From assembly GCA_949358305.1 (NCBI GenBank), contig OX442315.1, forward strand, positions 14,782,427-14,846,426: 64,000 nt of DNA, in the 5' to 3' direction. Of this stretch, positions 52,984 to 64,000 are shown in pieces (position 1 is the first letter of the stretch; each line of letters starts with the position of its first letter). Source of the stretch: Strigamia acuminata (taxonomy: Eukaryota > Arthropoda > Chilopoda > Geophilomorpha > Linotaeniidae). Made by a program: the position numbers and the translations under genes. The notes under the pieces are model-generated. The model worked only from the letters and a program-made list of their open reading frames with translations. It was not told the origin of the DNA and ran no database searches.

Positions 52984-53662
52984 TTTTTCGCTTTTTTTGG
53001 ATAAAAATGGACTTTTTTTTGGTAAAAATGCACTTTTTATCGGTGAAAATGCACATTTTTTTGGTGAAAATGCACATTTTTTTTGGTGAAAATGCACATT
53101 TTTTTGGTGAAAATGCACATTTTTTTGGTGAAAATGCACATTTTTTTGGTGAAAATGCACATTTTTTTGAAGAAAAATGCACATTTTTTTTGGTGAAAAT
53201 GCACATTTTTTGGTGAAAATGCACATTTTTTGGTGAAAATGCACATTTTTTGGTGAAAATGCACATTTTTTGGTGAAAATGCACATTTTTTGGTGAAAAT
53301 GCACATTTTTTGGTGAAAATGCACATTTTTTGGTAAAAATGCACATTTTTTGGTGAAAATGCACAGTTTTTTGGTGAAAATAAACTTTTTATCGGTGAAA
53401 AATACACATTGTTTGAAAAAAAAGCAAATTTTTTTATGAAAATGCAAATTTTTTTGTAAAAATGCAAATTTTTTTGTGAAAATGCAAATTTTTTTGTGAA
53501 AATGCAAATTTTTTTGTGAAAATGCAAATTATTTTGTGAAAAACAAATATTTTTGTAAAAATGCAAATTTCTTTGTAAAAATGCAAATTTTTTTGTGAAA
53601 ATGCAATTTTTTTTATTAAAATTCATTTTTTATCGGTGAAAATACACATTGCACAAATGCAC
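52984..53662 (+). repeat. ~20-21-bp minisatellite, two sub-families (GGTGAAAATGCACA / TGTGAAAATGCAAA)
   Basis: About 32 units. The part 53020-53365 is built of TTTTTTGGTGAAAATGCACA with 20-22-bp length variants. The part 53400-53600 is built of TTTTTTGTGAAAATGCAAA. ATCGGTGAAAATACACATT variants occur at the junction and at the right edge (about 53391 and 53632). The sub-family blocks suggest two independent expansions of one ancestor. Long minus-strand frames (up to 252 codons) are by-products. Confidence 0.93.
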
Positions 53663-54677
53663 ATTTTCTCACTATTCGGTGTATCACATCACAGCGACAT
53701 TGTCGCTAATGTTGCTAAACTGAACCACCATCTTAAAAACTTTGCACCATTTTTTTTAAAATCACATTAAAAATTTACCAAGGTATTTTATTTAAATAAA
53801 TTACTTTAAAAACATCATATTTTTTTAAAATAAAATAGTACATTTCAGCAAAAATAACCCATCTAATCTATTTGACAAAACATCGATACCAGCTGATATT
53901 TAGGAGGACAACATCGGTATCAGCTGATATCGGATAATCATGGTATCGGTCCAACTCCAACCCTAACTTTATCACCATTCAATACTTCCATAAACATATG
54001 CAATTTGACATTCAACTTCCATCACAGTCAAATGCAATTATTGTTACAATAAATAAGTTTGACAAAAAAAAAAAGACCCACTTATTTAAACATCGACATT
54101 CTTCTTCTTGCTTATTTCAAAATTGCTATGGAGAGCCATAAACCCTGCATTTATACTAGGGTGACCGAAGAATTCGAGCCAACTCTTCAATCAAACAGAA
54201 CTAGTGAAGCATGGTAAATGCAATTTCAAATGCCTCACGCATTCTGATTGTGAACTATCTTCTCAACCAAAGGTAGTTAGATTCTCCTTTTTCTAATGTA
54301 CTTCAGTTTAAGGAATACACAATCGACAAAACTGAAGCAGAAAATGAGACGGATCTATTACGAGCTAATTGAGCTCTAACCCAGGATCCCAATCATCAGG
54401 AGACGATTTATAGATTCACACAGTCAGAGCAGAGGCGAGATGGGGCCCGAGCCAATCAAAAATGTCGGCCACTTACTTGTATGTTAAAAATACATACATG
54501 AGCAAAATCTGAATGAATAAATTCAGATATAATTGGGAGACCTGTGCCTTTTCTGATTTTCTCTCGTATTAAGAGATTTCATTAAGAAAACTATTTTGCG
54601 ATTATCACGATTGTCGATTGTCATGTGACCAAGCAATCGGCCAATCACGTGGATAAACGCCGTAAAACCCCCTAATT
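53663..54677. other. Intergenic; hAT-like palindromic word cluster
   Basis: ATCGATACCAGCTGATAT and ATCGGTATCAGCTGATATCG at 53881-53934, then GGTATCGG, recall hAT-type ends. ACTAGGGTGACCGAAG at 54158 resembles the 24176 element terminus. No gene seen. Confidence 0.4.
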
Positions 54678-54775
54678 CAGGGGTCGACAAGTAATTTTAA
54701 GTGGGGTCCGGATACTATTGAAAATTTTTATCGAGGTCCAGAAAAAAAAAATTTTAAAAACCTTACTAAAAACCT
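54678..54775 (+). repeat. hAT-like element terminus
   Basis: CAGGGGTCGACAAGTAATTT then GTGGGGTCCGGATAC and CGAGGTCCAG has the CAGGGGTCGGCAA...GGGCC style of hAT ends. It is preceded by TAATT, as is the terminus at 32839. No partner end found. Confidence 0.5.
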
Positions 54776-54856
54776 AAGAAAACGGAAAAAACACTTAAAA
54801 ACCAAATAAACCCCCCAATAAATACACACAACCCAAAAAATGTCTGTACATTGTAA

Positions 54857-54930
54857 TGCAATTCTGGTGTTTGGGTCTACTTTTCCGGATCACTACACCA
54901 GTAAACTGGCTCGACCAATGAGACTACAGT
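54857..54930 (+). repeat. Dispersed repeat R4, copy 2
   Basis: TGCAATTCTGGTGTTTGGGT through GGCTCGACCAATG; compare 17405-17472 and 62335-62388. Confidence 0.65.
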
Positions 54931-55442
54931 CTAAAGTGCCTTTTTGACTGCAACTAGAGTATAGCGAGGTGTTCATAAAACCTGTTGCTACTAAAACCCG
55001 ATTTTGTTTGATTGAATCAACTTTTTGGTGTGAACACAACATAATCCGGGTGAATATTGGAACCCAGTTCAGTTGGATCTGATCTCCAAACTACATCCGT
55101 TGGTGTAAACAAGGTACAATAATCAAATTTTGAACTGCAATTTGTAACAAATCGTTAATTGTAAAGCACATATTTTCTTTTTGGAGCCCCAGGCTTTGTT
55201 CTATCAAATAGTTTACATATACTAGTATCATTCGTTGTTTACCAAATAAAATGTATGCTGAGAGCTCCCTAAATGGTAGAACAGCCCAAGGCTCTGAAAA
55301 TCCACCATTTGCCTCTTACATCCTATAATATCCAATATCAATACAGTTCCTGACAAAACTGTCTCAATGTTTTGCACATTTGGATTCAAAGAGCTTATCT
55401 TTTAAATGAATAAATAAACTCATGTTTCTGTGAATTTTTATC
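54931..55442. other. Intergenic, nothing seen
   Basis: No supported feature. It does not read as copia RT even though it precedes the copia RNase H remnant. Confidence 0.4.
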
Positions 55443-55725
55443 TCAGCCCTTCTATCTTACAGCTATGGCCTATGCCGTGAATATCCACAGTCAATTTCAA
55501 TCGAACCCAGGATGGCTTCATTGCACGGCTTTATTAGGCTTAATGAAATACTTGAAAATGACTAAAAGCCAAGGACTTCACATTTCAACAAATCAAGAAG
55601 CCTTAGTAAAAGGTTATTGTGATTCACATTAGGCTTGGGAGAAACGTTAATCTCTTGGCAAACGTTTAAACAACCCTGCACAACGTACTCAAAGATGGAG
55701 GCAGAATACTAAGGGAAACAGACAA
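55443..55725 (+). pseudogene. Ty1/copia pol remnant: RNase H region
   Basis: YLTAMAYAVNIHSQFQSNPG is followed by WLHCTALLGLMKYLK, then GLHISTNQEALVKGYCDS, a stop, and in another frame LISWQTFKQPCTTYSKMEAEY. In copia elements the order is YLT..RPDIAYAV..LSQF..NP...HW.A..R..RYL...GL.......GY.DADWAGD, then ISW.SKKQ..VA.SS.EAEY. The match in order and spacing is convincing. An RPDI-sized deletion, a stop and frameshifts make it dead. Later sequence to about 55990 is GC-richer but unreadable. Confidence 0.85.
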
Positions 55726-56881
55726 AGATTACATCTGGCAAGTCTTACGAGATGGACAATGAACGATGTCATATCTACCCATACCCTCCGCCGAAAGACC
55801 GCTCCTTAACAGAACAGACAAGCCTCTCCCAGAAGCCGCCCACCAGGCCACCCATTCCACGATGCATCTCCGTGTAATGCCTCTTGAGCACGAAACCTCT
55901 GCACATGCGAACTGTAGACAACTGGCCAAAACCCACGCAGATCTTTGCTGGCACGCTAAACGTCTTAAGGCTCGTTTACATTGTTGCGAAATTTAGCACG
56001 TGAAATGGTCGCGCCCAAAAATTCACATGAAAAAATTTACTTCTTATGTTCTCAATGAAGCAAAAAGAAGTGATAAGTGAAGCCTCGTTTCAATTGTGAA
56101 GTTGGTGACGACATACGCTATCTCTTCTGTCATTGGCCAACACATGCAAACTTTCCAAGCGAAGCAAAAAAGTAGACTTCAAGTCTACTCTGAAATTTCG
56201 CGTGCGAAGGGTTGCCACACGAACTAGTTTATCCGTCTAACACTATTTAGAGAATTGATCCACACAGTGCGTGAAGTTTTGTACCTTTAGCCTGTACTCA
56301 CTTCCACAGCTCATTTTGAGATATCGCCATGGATGATATAATGATCTTTAATGAGACCACACTTTTTTTAATGACACTTCATCTCAATTACAAGTTATCT
56401 GCGACCACAAACGACAAAATCAAGCAAGCTACCATCAAACTATCAATCAGGCAATTAAGATATACAATTACACTTTATTGGACAACACTGTCATCTAATA
56501 ACCATCCCAAATATCTAATACGATGTTATTAGTAAACCAGAGAGCAAATGATACACACAGTGGAGGAAATTCAATCCCCTCATTAATCATCCTCTCTTCG
56601 TGCAGCATGACAAGGCCAGCATAAAATCAGCTTTCTTGTTTACATGCAAATCATTCTGTCACAACAGTTAAATCCAATTCCACATTCACCGATAATTTAC
56701 ATGCCAACAACATGTCAATTCCATTAAAAAACATGACATAAAAGGCAAATTAAATGAAAACATTGTAACAATCCACATCAGTGTGGTAATTCAACAGCAC
56801 CCATAAAAATTGAGTGGTTTTACAATAAAGTGCCATGTATTATAACAATTGGAAGTTCGACCGGTCTAACTTGTGTCCCAT
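55726..56881. other. Intergenic; possible decayed TIR element at 55965-56230
   Basis: GGCTCGTTTACATTGTTGCG (55969) and TGAAATTTCGCGTGCGAAGG (56190) look like weakly mirrored ends with CATTGGCCAA inside. The evidence is thin. No gene seen. Confidence 0.35.
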
Positions 56882-57000
56882 ATGATTCAAAAATACATTG
56901 AAATTGTATTGCAATGTTTTGCAGTGTATTTTGAAACACATTGAGTTTTACGAGAATGCATTCAATTAAATATATATTAATTATTAGTTGTGGGCAGTGG
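56882..57000 (-). repeat. Dispersed repeat R2, inverted copy
   Basis: AAAATACATTGAAATTGTAT, then TGCAATG and GTATTTTGAAACACATTGAG, is the complement of the core at 5640-5722 and 60600-60655. Confidence 0.6.
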
Positions 57001-59740
57001 TGTTTAATTAACATTTCTGGTGCAGTTTTTTCCACTCTTTCGTTTGGTGTTTAGTTTTTGACGATCCGAGCTTTCGTTCTCGAGATATTTGCAATTTTAA
57101 TCAATTTTTGTCCCAATTCACCAAGTTTGATTGCACTAGTCATTCCTGAATTTCAGATTTTGTGACACTTTTTGAATCTCTTCTTTAATTGAACAATGTA
57201 TACATTTTTTTTGGACACCCTTAGTACCCTCCTTGTATTGTCGGGCCGGTTTTATTTGTACCACCAGCTAGAAACACCAAAATCAGCAAAAATAGAAACT
57301 TTGGATTGAAATAAATCCGACATTTTTCTTGAATTAAAAAAAAATAATAAAAATAAAAAAATAATAAAAAATTTGGAGAATTTGAAATTAAATACCGATG
57401 CACGGAAATGCTCAAAAAGCAATTTCGACTAATGATTCCCGACTGGGAAAATGAATGACACCAATAATTTTTTTATTAAACAACTGTCATAAAAAATAAT
57501 GGGGTCACGACAACTTTGCGTCAATCAAACTGATAAATTAAAAAAAAAAATTAGAATATATGTAAATTGACACATTCCGTTGCGGTCTTATTCTCTTTAA
57601 TGACATTTTTCAGCGAGAAAAGTGATGCACAAAACACAACCGCCTTATCTCTAATGGCAAAAACGTTGCTTGAATGCAACCAGATTCCGCCAAATGCATG
57701 TCAATCTCTTTTCGTTTTGTTTTTGCTACAGAGCGTTATTAAAATTCAGTCAATTTGCTAGCAAATATATCTTTGCTATATTTCAACAAATTGGGAATGA
57801 ATTTTTTACCCCAGAATAAAAAATTCATGACAACCATCCACGATTTCCATTTCATTTTTGCTGCAACCCGCTGCTGCCCCTGAGCTTTTCTGCTCAACAT
57901 CATATGATACTTTTAAGTTTCATTAAAATGATTAAAAATTATATATATTTTTATATAAACATATTTAGCTAGTCTTTTTTAGACATACGCATGCACAGGA
58001 AACAAACCACATGAATAGCATCAGCAGTGAATAAGTTAGTTGTTGCTAAGCAACAATGTGTCACTTTCTACATTGCCTCATCTTTAAAGATCGGACAAAT
58101 AAATGCATTAGTTTTCAGCAGAATTACAATACATTTCAGAAGAACTATTATTATTAAAGTGTTGTCACGATTAATTCTGTTGGTATAATTAATTCTAAAC
58201 AAATATCGCGCAAAAGCTAATTCGCGCAATATGTATGGGCAAAGTTCGTAGATTTCCCTAAACGTTGTTTCCTTCAAATGAAGACATCCAGAAACTCAGG
58301 AAACCTAATACTCGCGTTTGACTAACATCATTTATATTGGACAGTTTCTCACCTAAATTAGAGTGTTGTAAACCTAAAATAATGTGGAGCACAGTGAATA
58401 TTAACCTCAGGGTGGAGAGGGATATCACTGAGCAGTGAAAATATAAAAGATGGCGGCGTGAAAAATGGCGCAATAGGGTTAGAGATGAAGGCGCTTGTTG
58501 AAGGCGCAAATAATAAGAAGACTAGATCTAAATGTTACTATGGGAAATGGTGTTAACCGATAGAGAGCATAAGAAGAAGTGATTAAACTTAGGATGATTG
58601 GAAAGAAGAAAACTCAGTCACGTGACTGGTCAAATCAATTAGAGAAGGGGGGTGAAAGGTAGAAAATAAGAGTTCGATTGTTAAGAATAATGATATGCGT
58701 ATCAATCTGATTGCGCATTCATTAAATGAAGATGAGCAATAGAGATGAATCATCACAAGTGGAAGAAACAAGAAAATATTATAAGAAATAAGATCGGGTT
58801 ATTCTAAATTAAAAATAGGTGGGTAGACGTGCCCATGACAGTGTCCAAATCCTCTTCGAAAATCGTATGCAATTTTTAAAAAAAATACTACCATTTCGGC
58901 AACAATTAATTTAGATCGGGAGCCATTTTGTTTAAAATTCTTTTGTCTTGGCCAGAGGTCAATATGACGTCACTGGGCAAAAAATCATCTGATTGGCTTG
59001 TAGGGTTTTCTGCAGCAGAAAAAATAAGAATAGAGTCTATTTTTTCTGCTCCCTATTTTCTGCCCAAATAAGAGAAAGTGACGTCATAGCAGAAAATTTA
59101 TTGGGCAGAAAACTGGATTTTCTGCTCTGTTTCAGTCAAGTGGGAACCTAGCATTAATCTGGTTTTGATTTGCAATTAATAGTGAATTTAAAATAAACAT
59201 GTACAATATGTCGAATTGTCGTGGTTAATGACCCAAGTAGCACAAGATGAGGGTTTCATTAATCAAGGCAATTTTGCAATTTTGCAATTTTAACAATTTT
59301 GCACTTTTGGATTTATCATTCAAAATTACCGGAGTGTCACCAATCACGTTGATAGTTGCAAAATCATGCAAAAAGTACGTATTTATTTGCAATTTTGAAA
59401 CTTGACAAACACTAAACATGTTCGATCTAATGCCAAAGCATTATTTACAAAATCTTGGAATGGCACAATTGCAAATTCGTGCAACTGAATTTGACAGCAT
59501 CAAAAATGATTGATTTTGTGATTAACAGAAAATCAAAAAATTGCAAAACCGCAGATACGACGTCGATGGGATATCGCAGCAATATCGCACCAAAAAAGTG
59601 CTGCAAGAATTTCTTTGTAGAGCGGATAACCACATCCACGTTGCAAAGATATAGAATTCATGGAACATTCACAGAACACATTCCATCTTGTGGCGATTTT
59701 CTAAATTGATACAGTATCACCACAAGATACACTATACAGG
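57001..59740. other. Intergenic; hairpin at 59014-59050 and short AATTTTGC runs
   Basis: AGCAGAAAAAATA and TATTTTTTCTGCT are perfect 13-bp inverted arms 11 bp apart, inside a region with many TTTTCTGC words on both strands (58995-59135). (AATTTTGC) words cluster at 59265-59310. No gene is supported, and no mirrored ends were found. Confidence 0.4.
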
Positions 59741-59790
59741 GTGAGGCACCTAACGTGACATTTCTAAATAAAAGCACAACAAAGCATTTG
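59741..59790 (+). repeat. Isolated TATACAGGGTG-type transposon end
   Basis: CTATACAGGGTGAGGCACCT then AACGTGACATTTC resembles DNA-transposon ends of the same general style as 3381-4143, but the inner sequence differs. No mirrored end found. Confidence 0.4.
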
Positions 59791-60286
59791 ATTAAAAAAT
59801 GATTCGGAGAAAAGTTGTTCGGTTTCAAAAGGCAAAAAGTATAACATTATCTATTTTTCAATTGGTTGATTCCCTTTTCAAATCATTTGTGTGCAGGTTT
59901 TCTTTCAGTACGACTCAGTTTCAATCTGTTCGCCTTGCTTCATCTTTACTCCTCTTTAGTGTACAGTCGAAAAACTAAACAATTACTTTAAGCCCAAGCA
60001 TGGAAGTAACACAAACAAAAAAAATAACTAGAGCATTTAAATGAAAAACATGACATTGCAATATTCCACATGCCTTAGGTATTTTTTTATGTTGAATTAG
60101 ACTATCTTGAGAATTGTAATTATATCTTTTAAAACGTGGATCAAATAAAAACCCCCATGAGTTCCATTTTAATCTTTTTTTTAAAGATGCCGAAAGAGCA
60201 GTGGCAGAACTTCAAAATTTGGCTCCCACAAAAAAATGCATTCATGTATGGTAAATAATAATATTCGGAACCCATTTCATGATATA
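59791..60286. other. Intergenic, nothing seen
   Basis: No supported feature. Confidence 0.45.
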
Positions 60287-60538
60287 CCGTATTTCCCGAT
60301 TAAGAGTCGCCCCCGAATAGTAGCCGCGGCTGAGACACCAAGAATACCGTATTTTTGCAAAAGTACCGTATTGTTTCCGTATTTAACCTCGCGAACGATG
60401 AACGTAAGCTTCGTTCATGACGTTCAGACTTAGTCTGTTACATTAAACAAATGTAACAAACGAAAAACCGAAATTTTAATTGCTGACAAAAATGGCAGTT
60501 TTGAATAAGAGCCGCGGCTCTTAATCGATAAAATACGG
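60287..60538. mobile_element. Small TIR element, TA-CCGTATTT family, copy 2 (252 bp)
   Basis: CCGTATTTCCCGATTAAGAG and CTCTTAATCGATAAAATACGG are the ends, flanked by TA on both sides. It is inverted relative to 49741-49960 and about 32 bp longer, because of an extra segment around 60400-60440. Confidence 0.85.
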
Positions 60539-60539
60539 T

Positions 60540-60663
60540 ATTTGCAAAATGTATTATCATTTACAAACCAATACCACCAAAATGTCTTGCGAAATACATT
60601 CACGTGAAACCAATGCATTTCAAAATACATCGCAATACAATTTCAATGTATTTTTCCTTTATA
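60540..60663 (+). repeat. Dispersed repeat R2, copy abutting the TIR element
   Basis: GTGAAACCAATGCATTTCAA then AATACATCGCAATAC and AATTTCAATGTATTTTT. It starts directly at the right end of the 60287-60538 element, so one probably inserted next to or into the other. Confidence 0.6.
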
Positions 60664-62334
60664 AGCTTATGTGCCCACCTTCCTCCACACATAAAATATT
60701 TTTAAAAAAAAAATTATTCTACTAAAAATTCAGAATTTTAAAACAGAAATAACATTACCTGCAAACCCAAACCACCGAATTCCTAAAAACATATTTTAAT
60801 GTCTTACTGACAGCAATGAAATTCCCATGCACTTAATGATGATCTTTAAAATTTACGATTGCGCAACTGCAATAAAAAAAATACCTTTTGTAATGTTGTT
60901 TTTTCCTCATGCAATATAAAACATCGAAATAAAAAACAAAAATAAATCTTAAAATTAATTACCAGATTTGCAGCTCAAATTAAACCATATTTATAATAAG
61001 AACTCAACAACAACCAAAAAAAAAACTGCATTTTACTCAAAAAACAATAACAAGTTCATATATAGAAAGTTTAATTGAAATGAACTATTTTTCTGCATCC
61101 AAGACGTTCCTATGGAAAAATCCAGACCCGAGTCTGATCCCCTCGTATGTTTTGCTCAATGGCACATTCGATTCTATTACATAATCTTGTTTACATTCAA
61201 TCCCAACTTTATGCGGCTCACGGCATAAAAATAAAATTCTACCGGCTGTGAAAAGAACAATCTTACTTTACGACCAATTAATTAATTATCATTCTGTTTT
61301 CTCAATTAAAACTATACACGCCAAATCATCCTTGATAGCGTCGTAAAGTGAATCTTACACGTTGCAGGCCTTGGAAAAACCCCAGACAAAAAAAGTAAAC
61401 CTATAAATTGTACGAGACATTTTTATTCACTCATTTTTTTCCCCTCAACGTAAAACGATGCCACTTTTTTATGATATTTCAAACTGTTGTTGTTGTTAAA
61501 CTCTTTTCTCACCCAGTCCATTTTGTTGGAAATAAATCTGAACTTTAAGCCTCATAAATTAACGAGAGTTTACGAGATATATATTGCACATTAAATTAAA
61601 TAAATACATTATGTCTCCTTATTTTTAGTCATATTTCTCTCCCCTAACGACCAAAAACCGTATAAATCTAACTTTACGTTAAATCTAACGAGGATATCCA
61701 CACAACCCTGTGGCCCGGGTTAAACCCAAAGTGGTGCGTGTACAGTTTTATTAGGATATTAGTACCATGCGCGCCAGGTGGCGCTTTTCCAAAGTGTCAT
61801 CACAGAATGTCACAATAAATTGTTTCAATCTAACTTCAAAAATGGCGGTCGATTTAGTATTTTTATATCAGGTCAAAATCCAAAGAATCCACCCCACACG
61901 TAGATTATAGAATCGAGTTTTTAGTAATTCGATTATCAAAAATATGACACTTTTGCGTCATTTCTGCCAGGGAAAATCGCGAAAATCGAAAGAATCGGTT
62001 TTTCACTTCGGAATTGAACGCAGCTATACTCTGTCCAAGTGTAACTTGGGCCTATTTCCGATTGGCTGAGCCTCACAACTCACTCTGTGCTGCCACCAGG
62101 AAAAATAGTTCAGGGTGGTTTTAAATTTATTTGATAATTTTAATCATTGAAATAATGTAAAGTTGTTTGTATTTTCTAAAAAAATGTATCTTGAAGTCAT
62201 AAAATAAAGATTTATGTTGGTTTATTTCAACATTCCTGTTTATTAAGTTTATTGCTTGTTTCTTCCAGGGAACAAAACAATTTTCAAATTATTTTATTGA
62301 TTGTTTTGTCTGGAAAGCAGTCAAAATGGCAACC
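60664..62334. other. Intergenic, nothing firm
   Basis: AT-rich, with a GC-richer patch at 61700-61800 (GCGCGCCAGGTGGCGC at 61770-61785) that resembles no gene I know. Confidence 0.45.
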
Positions 62335-62388
62335 ATTGTTTTGATCTATTTTTGGTATCACTACACAAGTGAAAAGGCTCAGCCAATC
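62335..62388 (+). repeat. Dispersed repeat R4, copy 3
   Basis: TGATCTATTTTTGGTATCAC then TACACAAGTGAAAAGGCTCAG and CCAAT; the 5' part of the family is missing. Confidence 0.6.
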
Positions 62389-62503
62389 GGAAATAGGAGA
62401 AATAGGAGAAATCTGAAAATACCTTAGGATACTAATATAGGTATGCTGAATTTAATGCTGTTGTCCGTTTGGCTCTAGCTGCTATAGTTTTTGCGGAATC
62501 GTT

Positions 62504-62519
62504 GACGACGGACGGACAG

Positions 62520-62552
<33 letters not shown>
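62504..62552 (+). repeat. (GACA/GACG)n microsatellite
   Basis: About 12 tetranucleotide units, GACG-rich at the left and pure GACA at the right. Confidence 0.9.
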
Positions 62553-63494
62553 ACCGTTTCATTAGACTTTCTAAACATCAGGTTTAGAAGTCTAAAATCA
62601 TAAATTTTGCGTTACGTAATTTATGGATGGCCCTTTTTGTATTGGGTGTTCCCTACTTGGCCTGGGCCAACTAGCACTGCTAGTCCCCCTCTAAGTGCGC
62701 CTGCAAACTGTAATCAATCTTTCAGTACATACAATATCTACTGCATAATAGATGGGAAACACAAATTGCTTTGTTTCTCTCGGGCTTGTGAATTGTGTTT
62801 CGTTGAAGTCCTTAACCAATATACTATTTTGTCATTTATTATTTTGTGACACGAGCAGTAACTGATTAAAAAACAGCAAGAATAATTGTTTCAATACCCA
62901 AACTGAAGGATGCATGGTCGACAAGAAGGAAGAGTGTAAACGGTACAAATCCTGGTCCATCGGTGAATGTTCGATAGCCCATGCGATCAATCCGGCCCTG
63001 GCTCCGGCCCGCTTTCAAAAGACCTGGCTGTACGACATTTGAAGTGATGGCGGCTGGCATTTCAATTACCAAAATTGTAGAGATAACAAGTAGCTAATCT
63101 CTCCTTATCCTTACCAGACATGAATTTCCTATCTGATAGAAAACATTGTTTCCATGGCTTGTCTCATATTTCCAGCAAGTCATCTGGTAAAATGATCATT
63201 AAAATGGTTGATGGTTTCAGGTTGAGCACTGAGTAGGCTTGCCATATTTTATAATAAATAAACCCTGACATTATAGTGCCATTATCAGTGGAAGACAGGT
63301 TTACTTCAATGCTGGCTTGGTAAAATTTAGTTGCGTAACGCTACCGTCAATGCTCTAATAGACAGCGGGTTGCCGATTGAATGCCGGATCCCTTACAACA
63401 CCCCCTGTAGCACGGACGATCCATTTAACGGCGCATCTATGCAGATACGATGTTAAACAGTGCATATATCTAGATGCAATGTTTAATCGTTGAT
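62553..63494. other. Intergenic, nothing firm
   Basis: A 68-codon minus-strand frame (62866-63072) is open but unrecognised. No other feature. Confidence 0.4.
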
Positions 63495-63988
63495 TAGAGA
63501 ATTTGCGGGATGCATTTTCCCCTTACAGTTAAAGACTATACGGTATAAAAATAGTGTAGGGAAAATAATAAATTAAGTTTTTGCAAGCTGCACTTTTCCC
63601 TTATCACTACACTATTTCAGCCAACTACTGACAGTTAGTAACTTTGGGTCTAAAAATTCAATTTGGGGGCGTAAATGTGCAAATTTCTGCATAAAATTCC
63701 ATTATTATGCTTATAAAGTATTGTTTTGGGCCTAAAATTCAATTTTGGGCCTCACTTATCATTCAATCTACGTACCTTTGACTGTGATGTGTTTGATCGG
63801 GACAGCAAAATAATCGCCATTTGCAATGGGCGGAGCTAACAATATAGTGTTCTCAATTCTGATTGGCTGCGCTATATTTTAATTTAGTGTTGAAAACGAT
63901 ACACTAAAGATTTTTCCCTTACGATATGGCACTGAAATAGTGTATCGTGGAGCAAAATAAGGAAAAAATGCATCCCGCAAACTCTCTA
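63495..63988. mobile_element. TIR element (TAGAGA..TTTGCGGGATGCATTTT ends), 494 bp
   Basis: The left end TAGAGAATTTGCGGGATGCA is mirrored by TGCATCCCGCAAACTCTCTA at the right with one mismatch. Similarity runs about 33 bp inward. Internal AATAGTGTAGGGAAAA (63550) and CCCTTATCACTACACTATTT (63598) form a secondary inverted pair. The ends carry TA. No transposase; non-autonomous. Confidence 0.75.
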
Positions 63989-64000
63989 TTGTGTTACTAT

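Noticed and set aside
52819-53626. Long minus-strand frames (181, 252 and 156 codons) of FSPKNVHFHQKMCIF-type repeats
   Set aside because: They are by-products of the 20-21-bp minisatellite, open in several frames at once; no start context or non-repeat domain.
1-64000. tRNA or rRNA genes
   Set aside because: I looked for T-arm style GGTTCGANNCC strings and rRNA-like conserved stretches and saw none outside the retrotransposon primer sites; a covariance-model scan would be decisive.

Overview
This window is animal nuclear DNA. It is AT-rich and gene-poor, dense in transposon debris and tandem repeats, and its one convincing host gene fragment ends in a splice donor. Variant CCTAA (TTAGG-type) repeats at 49974-50006, DNA-element ends reading TATACAGGGTGTCCC, and co-occurring Ty3/gypsy, Ty1/copia and DIRS-like elements suggest an arthropod, more likely a crustacean or chelicerate than an insect. 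That placement is inference.

Layout. 1-13.0 kb: intergenic or intronic DNA with inverted-repeat elements (about 1145-1630, 3381-4143, 9130-9360), pogo-like remnants and a broken Ty1/copia RT piece (about 10.27-10.45 kb). 13.0-17.4 kb: a structurally complete Ty3/gypsy element with identical 166-bp LTRs, a GTTTA target duplication, and one gag-pol frame crossed by a single TGA. 17.4-34.6 kb: decayed DNA, including a DIRS-type RT/RNase H remnant (20.04-20.74 kb), minisatellites and several TIR elements.

34.6-49.1 kb: a 14.5-kb LTR retrotransposon with 672-bp LTRs that look identical and an AATT target duplication. It has three long ORFs. Gag (656 codons) overlaps pol by an ATGA stop/start. Pol (1881 codons) carries protease, RT, RNase H, a very long basic proline-rich linker and integrase. 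ORF3 (up to 1013 codons) occupies the usual envelope position but has two DnaJ-type CxxCxGxG motifs and a coiled coil instead of envelope hallmarks. A 1.9-kb 3' noncoding region carries repeated TGCGCA palindromes. This is the most unusual system here.

49.1-64 kb: the first coding exon (minus strand, 51138-50475) of a secreted or membrane CUB/EGF protein with a clean splice donor, preceded by CpG-rich DNA. Then come two large minisatellites near 52 and 53 kb, a copia RNase H remnant at 55.4-55.7 kb, and small TIR elements at 60.3 and 63.5 kb.

The CUB/EGF gene runs leftwards and I found no second exon, so much of the window may be its first intron. Both intact retrotransposons would then be antisense intronic insertions. 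All similarity, identity and repeat-family statements are from reading by eye; no alignment or search was run.
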